A DNA stretch of 64,000 nt from positions 62,001 to 126,000 of the forward strand of contig CAWKBS010000008.1 of NCBI GenBank assembly GCA_963847985.1. Direction: 5' to 3'. The stretch is from JAIBJN01 sp963847985 (GTDB lineage: Bacteria > Actinomycetota > Thermoleophilia > Gaiellales > Gaiellaceae). The number at the start of each line of letters is the position of its first letter. The first letter of the stretch is position 1. Of this stretch, positions 41,404 to 51,639 are shown one piece after another. Below the pieces are notes generated by a model that saw only the letters and a program-made list of their open reading frames with translations, ran no database searches and was not told the DNA's origin. Made by a program: the position numbers and the translations under genes.

Positions 41404-42284
41404 AGCCAGAGCTCGTACGACTGGAGCACGAGCCAGGGCGCGAAGCCCTGGCGGCGCAGGAGGCGGAGGGCGGGCATGTTGTCGGCCTCGACCGACATGC
41501 CCACGACCTCGCCGGGATGCTCCTTCCAGTACTCCTCCAGGACGCGCGAGAGCAGGAGGCGGCCGATCCCCCGCGACCGCTCCTGGGCGACCACCCCGAT
41601 CTGATACGCCCAGCGGTCGCTGGGATCGAGGTTGAGGAACGCGAGCGGCGTGCCGCCGCGCTCGGCCAGGTAGACCGAGCCCCTGGCCAGGCCGTCGCGC
41701 CAGGCGTCGTCGGGGAACACCCCCTCCGGGAAGGTCTCGTGGTAGAGGCGCAGAGCCAGCTCGAGGTCGACGGCCTCGCCGCGCCGGACCTCGATGTCCT
41801 CGGGCCCTTCGACCACCGCCTTGTGCTCCTCGGGCGCGAGCCGGAACACCGCCTTCGCCGGGCCCCGCGGGTGAAAGCCCGTGTGCTCGAGCAGGATGCG
41901 CCCGGAGACGTTGCGCGGGCCGACCGACGCGACGACGGTCGTGCGGCCGTGCTCGAGCGCGATGGCGATGGAGGCGTCGAGGATCTCGCTGCCGAGCTTC
42001 TGGCCGCGGTAGCCGGGCGCGATCAGCGGGCCGAACAGATCGGCGTGCGGGAACGCCTTCGCCACCTCGACCCCGCCGAAGCCGACCACCTGCCCGTCCT
42101 CGACGTCCACGAGCAGCGTCGTCTCCGGCGGCTCGTCCCAGTCGGAGAGCTCGCTCTCCAGCTCGTCGAGCGAAGCCCACAGCGGGTTGCCGACCTGCTC
42201 CTCCGGGCGGCCGAAGGCCCGGCGGGAGAGGTCGAGGACGGCCGGGACGTCCTCCCGGCTGAAGCTACGCAGGCTGCTGGCCAC
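41400..42284 (-). CDS. Tandem-GNAT acetyltransferase (mycothiol-synthase-like)
   Basis: A 294-residue protein with two GNAT domains. The N-terminal copy has LIAPGYRGQKLGSEILD and SVGPRNVSGRILLEHTGF; the C-terminal copy has GVVAQERSRGIGRLLLSRVL and VEADNMPALRLLRRQGF. Tandem GNATs include mycothiol synthase, but the length and context do not prove that activity. The stop lies in the repeat end. The first 20 bp overlap the pgsA 3' end, so it is downstream of pgsA in one unit. Confidence 0.75.
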   Translation of the reverse strand: MASSLRSFSREDVPAVLDLSRRAFGRPEEQVGNPLWASLDELESELSDWDEPPETTLLVDVEDGQVVGFGGVEVAKAFPHADLFGPLIAPGYRGQKLGSEILDASIAIALEHGRTTVVASVGPRNVSGRILLEHTGFHPRGPAKAVFRLAPEEHKAVVEGPEDIEVRRGEAVDLELALRLYHETFPEGVFPDDAWRDGLARGSVYLAERGGTPLAFLNLDPSDRWAYQIGVVAQERSRGIGRLLLSRVLEEYWKEHPGEVVGMSVEADNMPALRLLRRQGFAPWLVLQSYELWL

Positions 42285-42804
42285 GGAGAAGTCGGGGTGC
42301 GCTGCGCGCGTAGTCGAGTCCGGAGACCCAGGTGAGCACGACCGCGACGAGCATGGCCCACCAGGCCACCGAGTCGTCGATCGCGCCGCCGGCGGCCAGG
42401 CCGCCCAACCCTGCGGCGACCGCCTGGGCCCAGGTCTTGAGCTTGCCGAGATCGCGGGCGGGGATGACCACGCCGCGCTCGAGGGCGGCGAGCCGCAGCC
42501 CGGTGACGAGGAACTCCCGCGCGATCACGGCGGCCACCATCCACGCGGGCAGGACGTCGCCGACCAGCATGATCAGCGCCGCCATAACGAGCAGCTTGTC
42601 GGCGACGGGGTCGAGGATCTTCCCGAGATCGGAGGTGCGATCGTTGCGCCGGGCCCACCAGCCGTCGACCCAGTCCGTCGCCATGGCGACCGCGAACACC
42701 GCCGTCGCCCAGTAGTAGTGGTTCGGGAAGTCCCAGGCGAAGAGGACGACCACGACGGGCACCGCGGCCGCGCGGGCGACCGTCAGCTGGTCGGCGAAGG
42801 TCAT
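42265..42804 (-). CDS. pgsA: CDP-diacylglycerol-glycerol-3-phosphate 3-phosphatidyltransferase
   Basis: Makes phosphatidylglycerolphosphate, the first committed step to PG and cardiolipin. 179 residues, four or five helices. The CDP-alcohol phosphotransferase motif is complete: DWVDGWWARRNDRTSDLGKI and then LDPVADK (D-x2-D-G-x2-A-R-x8-G-x3-D-x3-D). ATG 42804 with TATTCT ending 6 nt upstream suggests a leaderless mRNA. Divergent from the biotin carboxylase gene with start codons 19 bp apart. Confidence 0.92.
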   Translation of the reverse strand: MTFADQLTVARAAAVPVVVVLFAWDFPNHYYWATAVFAVAMATDWVDGWWARRNDRTSDLGKILDPVADKLLVMAALIMLVGDVLPAWMVAAVIAREFLVTGLRLAALERGVVIPARDLGKLKTWAQAVAAGLGGLAAGGAIDDSVAWWAMLVAVVLTWVSGLDYARSAPRLLRGQQPA

Positions 42805-42810
42805 GCGGGC

Positions 42811-42816
42811 AGAATA
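42811..42816 (-). promoter_or_regulatory. -10 element of pgsA
   Basis: TATTCT, 6 nt before the ATG at 42804. Confidence 0.5.
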
Positions 42817-42823
42817 CGCCGAC

Positions 42824-44602
<1,779 letters not shown>

Positions 44603-44624
44603 GCCGGACCGCTCGACGGTTTCT

Positions 44625-44640
44625 GTAAGGCAAGCCTTAC
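44625..44640 (+). promoter_or_regulatory. DtxR/IdeR-type iron box
   Basis: GTAAGGC-AA-GCCTTAC, 7-bp perfect arms, followed by TAGGCTAGGTT, 20 bp before the sucrase/ferredoxin-like GTG. Similar to the actinobacterial iron-repressor consensus. Confidence 0.6.
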
Positions 44641-44660
44641 ATCTACGCTAGGCTAGGTTC

Positions 44661-45596
44661 GTGGCGGTGAGCGTCGATCCGAGGCCGAGCGTCAAGAGCC
44701 GTGCTCTCTGCGCGGCGGTCTCGAGCGCCGGGGCCGAGCCGCTCGCGGCGACGGCGAGCCGGATCGACAACTGGATCCTGCTCGAGTACCGCGGCATGTG
44801 GGATCGAGATGTCCTCGGGGCCAGCCTGCTCTCCGACGAGCTGAAGGCGTATCTGCGGGAGCAGCTCCACGCGCTGGGTCCGTCGCGGCTCCTGTTCCTG
44901 AAGAAGCCGGAGCGGCGGTCACTCGGACGCCGGCGCGTCTACTTCGGGTCGTCGAAGGTCGGGTCGGAGCGCTTCTTCGAGCTCGAGGTCGACCGGCTCG
45001 AGGACCTGCTCGGCTTCGACTTTCCGGCGGCGCTTGCTGCGAAGGAGGCCCCCGGCGTTCCTCTGCAGGACCCGCTGCTCGTCGTCTGCACCCATGGCAA
45101 GCGCGACCGCTGCTGCGCGAAGAACGGCCGGCCGCTCTACGACTCCCTCCGCCGGGAGACCGAGTCGGGCAGGGTGTGGCAGTCGACCCACGTCGGCGGC
45201 GACCGCTTCGCCGGGAACGTCGTGGTCTTCCCGCACGCGCTCTACTACGGCCGGGTCGAGCCGGACGACGCCGCCGGGCTCCTCGCAACCCACGCCGAGG
45301 GCAAGGTCGACCTCGAGCGTTACCGCGGTCGCGCCGCGTACAGCTTCCAGGTCCAGGCCGCGGAGCACGCTCTCCGCGAGGCCGAGGGCCTGCTCGGCAT
45401 CGAAGACCTCGCGTTCGTCCGCTGCCGGGCCGAAGGGGATGACGCCTGGCGCGTTCGCTTCCGCGGCCCGGACAAGGCCGCCTTCGAGGTCGACGTCGTC
45501 GCCGAGGCGGCGGAGGACCCGGTCTTCCTCACCTGCTCGGCGGCCGAGCCGAGCCGCCCGCGCCACTACCGTGCCGCGGCCGTGCGCCGCCTCTAG
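44661..45596 (+). CDS. Sucrase/ferredoxin-like family protein
   Basis: A 311-residue protein of the Suc_Fer-like family (thioredoxin-like ferredoxin fold). Diagnostic: LLVVCTHGKRDRCCAKNGRP, giving Cys ligands spaced as in [2Fe-2S] thioredoxin-like ferredoxins, then VWQSTHVGGDRFAGNVVVFP. An iron-box palindrome sits just upstream, so expression probably rises when iron is scarce; a role in ferric-chelate reduction or iron handling is plausible but unproven. GTG 44661 is the first start in frame after the box. Confidence 0.85.
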   Translation: MAVSVDPRPSVKSRALCAAVSSAGAEPLAATASRIDNWILLEYRGMWDRDVLGASLLSDELKAYLREQLHALGPSRLLFLKKPERRSLGRRRVYFGSSKVGSERFFELEVDRLEDLLGFDFPAALAAKEAPGVPLQDPLLVVCTHGKRDRCCAKNGRPLYDSLRRETESGRVWQSTHVGGDRFAGNVVVFPHALYYGRVEPDDAAGLLATHAEGKVDLERYRGRAAYSFQVQAAEHALREAEGLLGIEDLAFVRCRAEGDDAWRVRFRGPDKAAFEVDVVAEAAEDPVFLTCSAAEPSRPRHYRAAAVRRL

Positions 45597-46777
45597 CTCA
45601 CGCGCAGGAAGCCCTCGCGGACGAGGCGCCGGACGAGCACCAGGCGGCCGGCCTCGTCGAGATCGCCCGGAAGGTCGGCCGCACGAAACGGCTCGTCCGC
45701 CTCGAAGCAAGCGGTCACCTCGACCCGCGCCTGCTCCGGGAAGCGGAGCTCCTTCCCCTCGAAGACGAGCCCGACGCCGTCCTCGCCGTCCTCGAGGTCG
45801 GCGATCACCGTGCTCCGCCGCTCGAGAGGCGTGTCGACGCCGAGCCTCTCCAGCGCCCGAAGCTGCGTGAGGCCGTCCTCGCGGATCGGCCTGCGCGTAT
45901 CGAGGAAGCGCCGGCGTCTGCGGAGCGCCACGGCCTCCGGGTCGAGCTGCGCCCGCAGCCGCTCGGCGATCGCCTCGGCCTCGTCGCCGCCGTCGACGTT
46001 GCGTCGGAGGTCGGGGTCCTGCTCGAGCGGGTCGAGCGCGGCCCGGGCGGCGTCGAGCCACGTGTAGGCGTTGATCCCGACCGTCAGGTGGAGGGAGTCG
46101 GTGTCGGAGGTCTCCGCCTGGTGGAGCCAGCCGCGCGGCAGGTAGAGCGTGTCGCCGGCGCGGAGGACGATGTCGTCGGTCGGCTCACCGTGGTCGCCCA
46201 GCGACTTCGAGTAGCGCTGGTGCTTGAGCGGGAGCTCCATGAGCGGGTCGTAGAGGAGCCAGCGCTTCTCGCCGGCGACCTGGAGGACGAGGACGTCGTG
46301 GGTGTCGTGGTGCACCGCGAAGCCCTGCGAGCCGCGGGGCGTGTAGTACGAGTTGGTCTGCACCGGCAGGCCGAGCGCCTCCTCGAGCTGCCGGCAGAAG
46401 ATCGCCAGCGGGAGCCAGTTGACGTGCAGCGCCTGGAGGACGATCGTGGCGCCGGCCTCCCACTCCGCGACGACGCGCCGGACGTCCGCGGTCTTGGTGA
46501 ACGCCGGGCGCCACGGCACGTCCTTCGTGTAGGAGCCCAGGTCGAGCTGTCCGCCCTCGCGGACGAGTCGGAACGCCGGGTAGCGGATCGCCGTCGAGCA
46601 GACGAGCCGCTCGACGTCGGCCTCCGAGAGGAGGTCGTCGAAGCGGCCCGGCTCGCTGCGGGCGACGACGAGCGGCTTCCGCTCCCAGTGCTCCGCGAAG
46701 AACGTCTCGGCGCCGACGGGATCGAGGCAGCGCTCGAGCGCCGCCTCGGCCGCGCGCCTGCTCAGAACCCGGCTCAA
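45593..46777 (-). CDS. JmjC/cupin-4 family oxygenase
   Basis: A roughly 394-residue Fe(II)/2-oxoglutarate oxygenase of the RoxA/MINA53/NO66 group. Iron site: FAVHHDTHDVLVLQVAGEKR (HxD) and LPRGWLHQAETSD (distal His). N-terminal context FFAEHWERKPLVV is family-typical. Members hydroxylate ribosomal proteins; the target here is unknown. The start is uncertain: TTG 46777 is taken because conserved sequence begins just after it and a dispersed repeat starts at 46787. Converges with the ferredoxin-like gene by a 4-bp overlap. Confidence 0.8.
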   Translation of the reverse strand: MSRVLSRRAAEAALERCLDPVGAETFFAEHWERKPLVVARSEPGRFDDLLSEADVERLVCSTAIRYPAFRLVREGGQLDLGSYTKDVPWRPAFTKTADVRRVVAEWEAGATIVLQALHVNWLPLAIFCRQLEEALGLPVQTNSYYTPRGSQGFAVHHDTHDVLVLQVAGEKRWLLYDPLMELPLKHQRYSKSLGDHGEPTDDIVLRAGDTLYLPRGWLHQAETSDTDSLHLTVGINAYTWLDAARAALDPLEQDPDLRRNVDGGDEAEAIAERLRAQLDPEAVALRRRRRFLDTRRPIREDGLTQLRALERLGVDTPLERRSTVIADLEDGEDGVGLVFEGKELRFPEQARVEVTACFEADEPFRAADLPGDLDEAGRLVLVRRLVREGFLRVS

Positions 46778-46786
46778 GACGAAGCC

Positions 46787-46857
46787 CTGTGCCGCCGGGC
46801 CGCGCCGGCCGGCACGATGCGGCGTCCTCGGTTGCGCCCGTAGCCTCCGGCTACGAA
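46787..46857 (+). repeat. Dispersed repeat segment, shared with 60344-60415
   Basis: 71 bp matching the interior of the 60320 element (CTGTGCCGCCGGGCCGCGC, GCGTCCTC, then GCGCCCGTAGCCTCCGGC); includes a 7-bp stem CGTAGCC/GGCTACG. The CTAGGAGGG ends are missing, so it is a partial copy. Confidence 0.65.
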
Positions 46858-46947
46858 CGCGGCCTGGGTGGGGACCGAGCTCGCCGTCTCCTTGCCTCGC
46901 ACTCACCCAGCACACCCCGGCGACGAGGCGTCATCTCGAACCGGGTT

Positions 46948-47127
46948 CTACGACGCGTCGGTGTCGTCGGCGTCGGCGTCGGTCGCGTCCGTGTCGGCGT
47001 CGGTCGAGTCCGTGTCTGTCGAGTCGCCGTCCGTCGTGTCCGTATCGTCTCCGTCGGTGTCGGCCTGCGGGTCGAGTCGCTCGGTCTCGCCGATCGTCGT
47101 GATCTCGTCGTCGCGGAGCGTGCTCAT
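46948..47127 (-). CDS. 59-residue Asp/Thr-repeat micro-protein
   Basis: ATG 47127 to TAG 46948, with AGGAGG 5 nt upstream. The first 22 residues (MSTLRDDEITTIGETERL, then DPQA) are ordinary; the rest alternates Asp with Thr, Ala, Ser or Gly (for example DTDTTDGDSTDTDSTDADTD). Net charge is strongly negative. Such D-rich strings resemble calcium- or metal-binding repeats but lack strict DxDxDG periodicity. The good ribosome site and clean stop support a real gene. I know no named family. Confidence 0.65.
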   Translation of the reverse strand: MSTLRDDEITTIGETERLDPQADTDGDDTDTTDGDSTDTDSTDADTDATDADADDTDAS

Positions 47128-47213
47128 ACCTACCTCCTGTCAGGGGTCGCGGGAACGCTACAGCCTCGGGCGGTATACCCGAAAGGCCCGGCTTGCGAAC
47201 CGGCGGTTCGGGC

Positions 47214-47807
47214 TCAGGCCGCGGTGCAGACGGGGGCGCCGAGCGCGCGGGCGGCCTCGTCGTAGCGCGCGTCGAGCAGCTCGGCGGCCGCCCGCTTCGC
47301 CTCGAAGGTCTCCCGGTCGCCCGCGCGGCGGGCTTCGAGCGCCGCGTCCGCGAGGTCGAGCATCCCCTGGTCGACGGTCGACATGCCCGCGGCCGTCGGG
47401 CGGAAGCGCTTCGGCGGCGACAGCGCCGCGAAGCCCTTTGCGTACGCGGTCTCGATCCGGTGCCAGCCGCGGAGCCGGCCGACCTCGTCGGCGGCCGAGA
47501 CCTCGCGCTCGAGGTCGCGGATCCGCTCGTTCCGCTCGGCGCAGAGCCCGCTCACCGCGAGCACGTAGCGCCGTTCGTCCGCGGTCCGCTTCTCGGCCGG
47601 GGGCGCGTGGGTGCTCCCGGCCTCGATCCGCGCTGCGAAGTCGGCGGCGTCCCGGGGCGGGGAGTCGAAGAGCGTGCTGCCGAGCGCCACCGCGCCTCCC
47701 AGCGTGGCGGCGATGATGGCCAGGATCACTGCGGCCTTGGCGAGCGTCTGCGCGAGTCTCACAGGGTTTCCCCAGGGCAGCATCGCCCGATCGTGAGCCC
47801 GCGTCAT
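47214..47807 (-). CDS. Membrane-anchored hypothetical protein
   Basis: A ~197-residue protein with one N-terminal transmembrane helix (AAVILAIIAATLGGAVALG) and a helical extracytoplasmic domain containing two Cys (GLCAERN and the C-terminal PVCTAA) that could pair. Family not recognised. ATG 47807 chosen; TTG 47813 and ATG near 47780 are alternatives. Divergent from sucC, about 58 bp apart, which fixes the control regions of both in that gap. Confidence 0.6.
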   Translation of the reverse strand: MTRAHDRAMLPWGNPVRLAQTLAKAAVILAIIAATLGGAVALGSTLFDSPPRDAADFAARIEAGSTHAPPAEKRTADERRYVLAVSGLCAERNERIRDLEREVSAADEVGRLRGWHRIETAYAKGFAALSPPKRFRPTAAGMSTVDQGMLDLADAALEARRAGDRETFEAKRAAAELLDARYDEAARALGAPVCTAA

Positions 47808-47848
47808 CGTCAAAACGAGTGATTGGCGGCTTTCGGCGACCGCTTCGT

Positions 47849-47854
47849 TAGACT
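47849..47854 (+). promoter_or_regulatory. -10 element of sucC
   Basis: TAGACT, 11 nt before the sucC GTG. Confidence 0.4.
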
Positions 47855-47865
47855 CGCCTCCGGCC

Positions 47866-49005
47866 GTGGATCTCTACGAGCACCAGGGGAAGGAGCTGTT
47901 CGCGCGGGCCGGCATTCCAGTGTCGGAAGGCCGCGTGGCCACGACTCCGGCCGAGGCGCGCGCCGCCGCCGAGGAGCTCGGGGGGCAGGTCGTGGTGAAG
48001 GCGCAGGTGCTTGTCGGCGGCCGCGGCAAGGCCGGCGGCATCAAGCTGGCGGACACCCCTGAGGAGGCGGAGGCCCACGCGGCCGCGATCCTCGGCATGG
48101 ACATCCGCGGGCACGTCGTCCGGCGCCTTTGGATCGAGCGCGCGTCCGAGATCGCCAAGGAGTACTACCTCTCGCTCACGTTCGACCGCGGCGAGAAGCA
48201 GCCGCTCTTCATGCTGACGACCCAGGGCGGCATCGACATCGAGGAGGTGGCCGAGACGAGCCCTGACGCCCTCGTCCGCCTCCACGTCGACCCGCTGGAA
48301 GGCTTCCAGCCGTGGCAGGCGCGGCGTCTCGTCTACGGCGCCGGGATCAGCGATCCGGGCGAGCAGAAGCAGGTTGCGGCCATCGTCGAGAAGCTCTACG
48401 CGGCGTTCGTCGACTACGACGCGATGCTGTGCGAGGTCAATCCGCTGATCGTCACGCCCGAGGGCGAGGTGAAGGCGCTCGACTCGAAGTTCACGGTGGA
48501 CGAGAACGCCCTCTTCCGGCACCCGGACGTGGCCGAGATGCGTGACGTCGAGGCCGCCGACCCGCGGGAACGGCTGGCCCGCGAGAAGGGCGTCACGTAC
48601 GTGAAGCTCGACGGCGAGATCGGCATCCTCGGCAACGGTGCCGGGCTCGTCATGGCCACGCTCGACGTGATCGCCCAGGTCGGCGGCCGCCCCGCGAACT
48701 TCTGCGACCTGGGCGGCGGCGGCGACGCGCAGGGCGTCGTCGACGCGCTCGAGGTCATCACCTCGGACGAGCAGGTCGAGGCGATCCTCTTCAACATCTT
48801 CGGCGGGATCACGCGCTGCGACGAGGTCGCGCGCGGGATCCTGACCGCGCTCGGCCAGATGGCCATCGAGGATCCGATCGTCGTCAGGCTGGACGGGACG
48901 AACGCCGAGGAGGGCCGGCGCATGCTGACCGAGGCGGCGCCCGCGAACCTCTACGTCGAGGAGACGATGCTCTCGGCCGCCGAGAAGGTGGTGTCGCTCA
49001 GATGA
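47866..49005 (+). CDS. sucC: Succinyl-CoA synthetase beta subunit
   Basis: ADP/GDP-forming succinate-CoA ligase, TCA cycle; 379 residues, ATP-grasp plus CoA-ligase domain. Motifs: MDLYEHQGKELFARAGIPVS, VVKAQVLVGGRGKAGGIKLA, CEVNPLIVTPEGEVKALDSK and FNIFGGITRCDEVARGIL. GTG 47866. It overlaps a methyltransferase gene (ATGA), and sucD follows that, so the operon is sucC-MTase-sucD rather than the usual sucCD. Confidence 0.95.
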   Translation: MDLYEHQGKELFARAGIPVSEGRVATTPAEARAAAEELGGQVVVKAQVLVGGRGKAGGIKLADTPEEAEAHAAAILGMDIRGHVVRRLWIERASEIAKEYYLSLTFDRGEKQPLFMLTTQGGIDIEEVAETSPDALVRLHVDPLEGFQPWQARRLVYGAGISDPGEQKQVAAIVEKLYAAFVDYDAMLCEVNPLIVTPEGEVKALDSKFTVDENALFRHPDVAEMRDVEAADPRERLAREKGVTYVKLDGEIGILGNGAGLVMATLDVIAQVGGRPANFCDLGGGGDAQGVVDALEVITSDEQVEAILFNIFGGITRCDEVARGILTALGQMAIEDPIVVRLDGTNAEEGRRMLTEAAPANLYVEETMLSAAEKVVSLR

Positions 49006-49643
49006 GCGCTGACGTCTGGAACGACCGTGCGGAGGCCTACCGCGAGAGCCATGCGCACCGCGAGGGGGCCGATCTCGATCTCCTGGTCGAGTGGGCGGCG
49101 GGCGCGCGCACCGCTCTCGACGTCGGCTCCGGCGGGGGTCACGTCGCCCGCCGGCTGCGCGGGGCGGGCCTCGAGGTCGTCACCGTCGACCCTGCGCCCG
49201 GCATGCAGGCCGACGTCCAGGCCTTCGCCGAGGACCTGCCCTTTGCGGACTCGAGCTTCGACGTCGTCGCCTCCCGCGCCGCCGTGCACCACTTCGCCGA
49301 CACCGTCGCGGGCGTCCGGGAGCTGGCGCGCGTGGCGGCCGATCGCGTTCTGATCGTCGACAACCTCTTCATGGGCGAGGCCGCCGAGGAGGCCGAGCTC
49401 CTCCGGGACCCGAGCCACGTGAGGAACTACTCCGAGGAAGAGTGGCGGAGCCTGCTCGTGGGCGCGGGCCTCGAGATCGAGGACGTACGCCTGCTCGAGC
49501 ACCCGATCGAGGTCACTGCCTGGCTCGAGCGGGTCGGCTGCGCCGGCGACGACGCGGCGCGCGTGCGTGAGCTCCTGGCCGACCGGATCGACGGCGACAC
49601 CGTCCGACTCGACCGCGTCGTGCTCAAGGCGGTGAAGGGCTAG
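49002..49643 (+). CDS. Class I SAM-dependent methyltransferase inserted between sucC and sucD
   Basis: A 213-residue UbiE/Methyltransf_11-type enzyme. SAM-binding loop LDVGSGGGHVARRLRGAG (motif I), acidic residue in VVTVDPAPGMQA, then FAEDLPFADSSFDVVASRAA (motif post-I) and AVHHFADT. Small molecule substrate unknown. Start overlaps the sucC stop (ATGA) and it ends 10 bp before sucD, so it is translated with the ligase subunits. Codon style matches the neighbours, giving no sign of recent arrival. Confidence 0.88.
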   Translation: MSADVWNDRAEAYRESHAHREGADLDLLVEWAAGARTALDVGSGGGHVARRLRGAGLEVVTVDPAPGMQADVQAFAEDLPFADSSFDVVASRAAVHHFADTVAGVRELARVAADRVLIVDNLFMGEAAEEAELLRDPSHVRNYSEEEWRSLLVGAGLEIEDVRLLEHPIEVTAWLERVGCAGDDAARVRELLADRIDGDTVRLDRVVLKAVKG

Positions 49644-49653
49644 CGCCCCTCTG

Positions 49654-50529
49654 ATGGCGATCGTCGTCGACCGCGACACGCGCCTCGTCGTCCAGGGGAT
49701 CACCGGCCGAGAGGGCTCCTTTCACGCCACCAGGAACCTGGGCTACGGGACGAACGTCGTCGCGGGCGTCACGCCGGGCAAGGGCGGCGAGAGCGTCGAG
49801 GGGATCCCGGTCTTCGACACGGTCGCGGACGCCGTCGCCGAGACGGAGCCGAACACGGCCATGGTCTTCGTTCCCGCGCGCTTCGCCGCGGACGCCATCT
49901 ACGAGGCCGTCGACGCGGGCATCGGGACGGTCATCTGCATCACGGAGGGCATCCCTGCCCACGACATGCTCCGTGTCTACACCTACGTGCGCGCACGGGG
50001 GGTCACGCTCGTCGGCCCGAACTGCCCCGGCGTCCTCTCGCCGGGCAAGGCGAACGTGGGCATCATCCCCGCCGAGATCTTCAGCGAGGGCCCTGTCGGC
50101 CTCGTCTCCCGCTCCGGGACGCTCACGTACCAGATCGGGCACGAGCTGACGCAGCTCGGTATCGGCCAGTCGACCATCGTGGGCATCGGCGGCGACCCGG
50201 TCGTGGGGTCGTCGTTCATCGACGTCCTCGGCCTCTTCAACGCCGATCCCGAGACGGAGATCGTCGTGATGGTCGGCGAGATCGGCGGCTCCGAGGAGGA
50301 GAAGGCGGCCGAGTTCATCGGCGCCGAGATGACCAAGCCTGTCGTCGCCTACATCGCCGGCTTCACCGCGCCGCCCGGGAAGACCATGGGCCACGCCGGC
50401 GCGATCATCTCCGGGAGCGCCGGCACCGCGCAGGCGAAGAAGGAGGCGCTCGAGGCGCGGGGGGTTCGCGTCGGCACGAATCCGACCGAGGTCGCGGGCC
50501 TCGCGGCCGAGGTCGCAGGCCGTCAGTAG
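49654..50529 (+). CDS. sucD: Succinyl-CoA synthetase alpha subunit
   Basis: Partner of SucC; carries the phospho-histidine. 291 residues. CoA-binding: VVQGITGREGSFHATRNLGY and TPGKGGE; NCPGVLSPGKANVGIIP; phosphohistidine in KTMGHAGAIISGSAGTAQAK. ATG 49654. The aminotransferase gene follows by 9 bp with its own -10-like hexamer overlapping the sucD stop. Confidence 0.95.
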   Translation: MAIVVDRDTRLVVQGITGREGSFHATRNLGYGTNVVAGVTPGKGGESVEGIPVFDTVADAVAETEPNTAMVFVPARFAADAIYEAVDAGIGTVICITEGIPAHDMLRVYTYVRARGVTLVGPNCPGVLSPGKANVGIIPAEIFSEGPVGLVSRSGTLTYQIGHELTQLGIGQSTIVGIGGDPVVGSSFIDVLGLFNADPETEIVVMVGEIGGSEEEKAAEFIGAEMTKPVVAYIAGFTAPPGKTMGHAGAIISGSAGTAQAKKEALEARGVRVGTNPTEVAGLAAEVAGRQ

Positions 50530-50532
50530 ACT
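50527..50532 (+). promoter_or_regulatory. -10 element of aminotransferase gene
   Basis: TAGACT, 6 nt before the ATG at 50539; overlaps the sucD stop codon. Confidence 0.5.
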
Positions 50533-50538
50533 CGTGCC

Positions 50539-51639
50539 ATGAGCGTGATCTCTTTCGCCCGGGGCATTCCCGGGCCCGATCTGCTCCCGATCGAGGACTT
50601 CGGCGACTGTGCGAAGGCGGCACTCGCCCGCGACGGGGCGGCCGCGCTGAACTACGGGCCGCCGCTCGGCTACCAGCCGCTTCGGCAGTGGATCGCCGAC
50701 CGTCACGACGTGGACGTCGCGCGGGTGATGATCACGAACGGCTCCCTCCAGGCCTTCGCCTTCATCGCCCGCTACCACGTCGAGGCCGGCGCGAAGATCT
50801 TCGTCGAGGCGCCCTGCTACGACCGCTCGCTCCTGATCCTGCGGCGCCTCGGCGCCGACGTCGAGTCGATCCCGCTCACGGAGGACGGTCTCGACCTGGA
50901 CGTCCTCGAGCAGTCGCTCGCCGCCACCTCGGGGCCGAGCCTCGTCTACACGATTCCGACCTTCCAGAACCCCAGCGGTCGAACGCTCTCCGAGCCGAAT
51001 CGCCACCGCCTCGTCGAGCTGGCGCGCGCGCACGGCGCCGTCATCCTCGAGGACGACCCGTACGGGCTCCTCCGCTTCGGCGGCGAGGACCTGCCGCGCC
51101 TGTTCGAGCTCGGGAAGGGGGACGGCGTCATGTTCATGTCCTCCTTCTCGAAGACGGTCGCTCCGGGGATCCGCGTCGGCTTCGCCGTCCTCCCCGAGGA
51201 GCTGATGGGCGCGATGCAGGCGTTCGTCTTCGAGAACTACGTCTCGCCCGTGATGTTCGTCGAGGCCACGCTGCACGAGTTCGTCTTGCGCGGCCTCTTC
51301 GACCCCAACGTCGAGGCGATCCAGGAGGCGCTGCACCACCGGCGGGACGCGATGATCTCCGCGCTCGCCCGAGAGCTGCCCGAGGGGACGAGCTGGAACG
51401 AGCCCGACGGCGGCTACTTCCTCTGGGTCGACCTCCCGAGCGGGCTGAGCGCCGAGAGCCTCCTCGAGCAGGCGGACGAGGCGGGCGTCGCCTTCATCAA
51501 GGGCCCCGACTTCTTCTTCCACGGCGGCGGCGAGTCGTCCATGCGGCTCGCGTTCTCCTACGAGCGGCCCGAGGCGATCGACGAGGGGATCGCGCGGCTC
51601 GGGCGGCTGGTGCGCGACGCGCTCGCCGTCGCGGCGTGA
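50539..51639 (+). CDS. PLP-dependent aminotransferase (class I/II, 2-aminoadipate/MocR-like)
   Basis: A 366-residue fold-type I aminotransferase without a GntR domain. LNYGPPLGYQPLRQWIADRH, ITNGSLQAFAFIARYHVEAG, IPTFQNPSGRT, EDDPYGLLRF and the PLP-lysine motif MSSFSKTVAPGIRVGF (Lys about 205). Closest in style to LysN/2-aminoadipate or multi-substrate branched/aromatic transaminases. The position after sucCD suggests 2-oxoglutarate/glutamate as one pair, but this is inference. Its stop overlaps the next start (GTGA). Confidence 0.88.
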   Translation: MSVISFARGIPGPDLLPIEDFGDCAKAALARDGAAALNYGPPLGYQPLRQWIADRHDVDVARVMITNGSLQAFAFIARYHVEAGAKIFVEAPCYDRSLLILRRLGADVESIPLTEDGLDLDVLEQSLAATSGPSLVYTIPTFQNPSGRTLSEPNRHRLVELARAHGAVILEDDPYGLLRFGGEDLPRLFELGKGDGVMFMSSFSKTVAPGIRVGFAVLPEELMGAMQAFVFENYVSPVMFVEATLHEFVLRGLFDPNVEAIQEALHHRRDAMISALARELPEGTSWNEPDGGYFLWVDLPSGLSAESLLEQADEAGVAFIKGPDFFFHGGGESSMRLAFSYERPEAIDEGIARLGRLVRDALAVAA

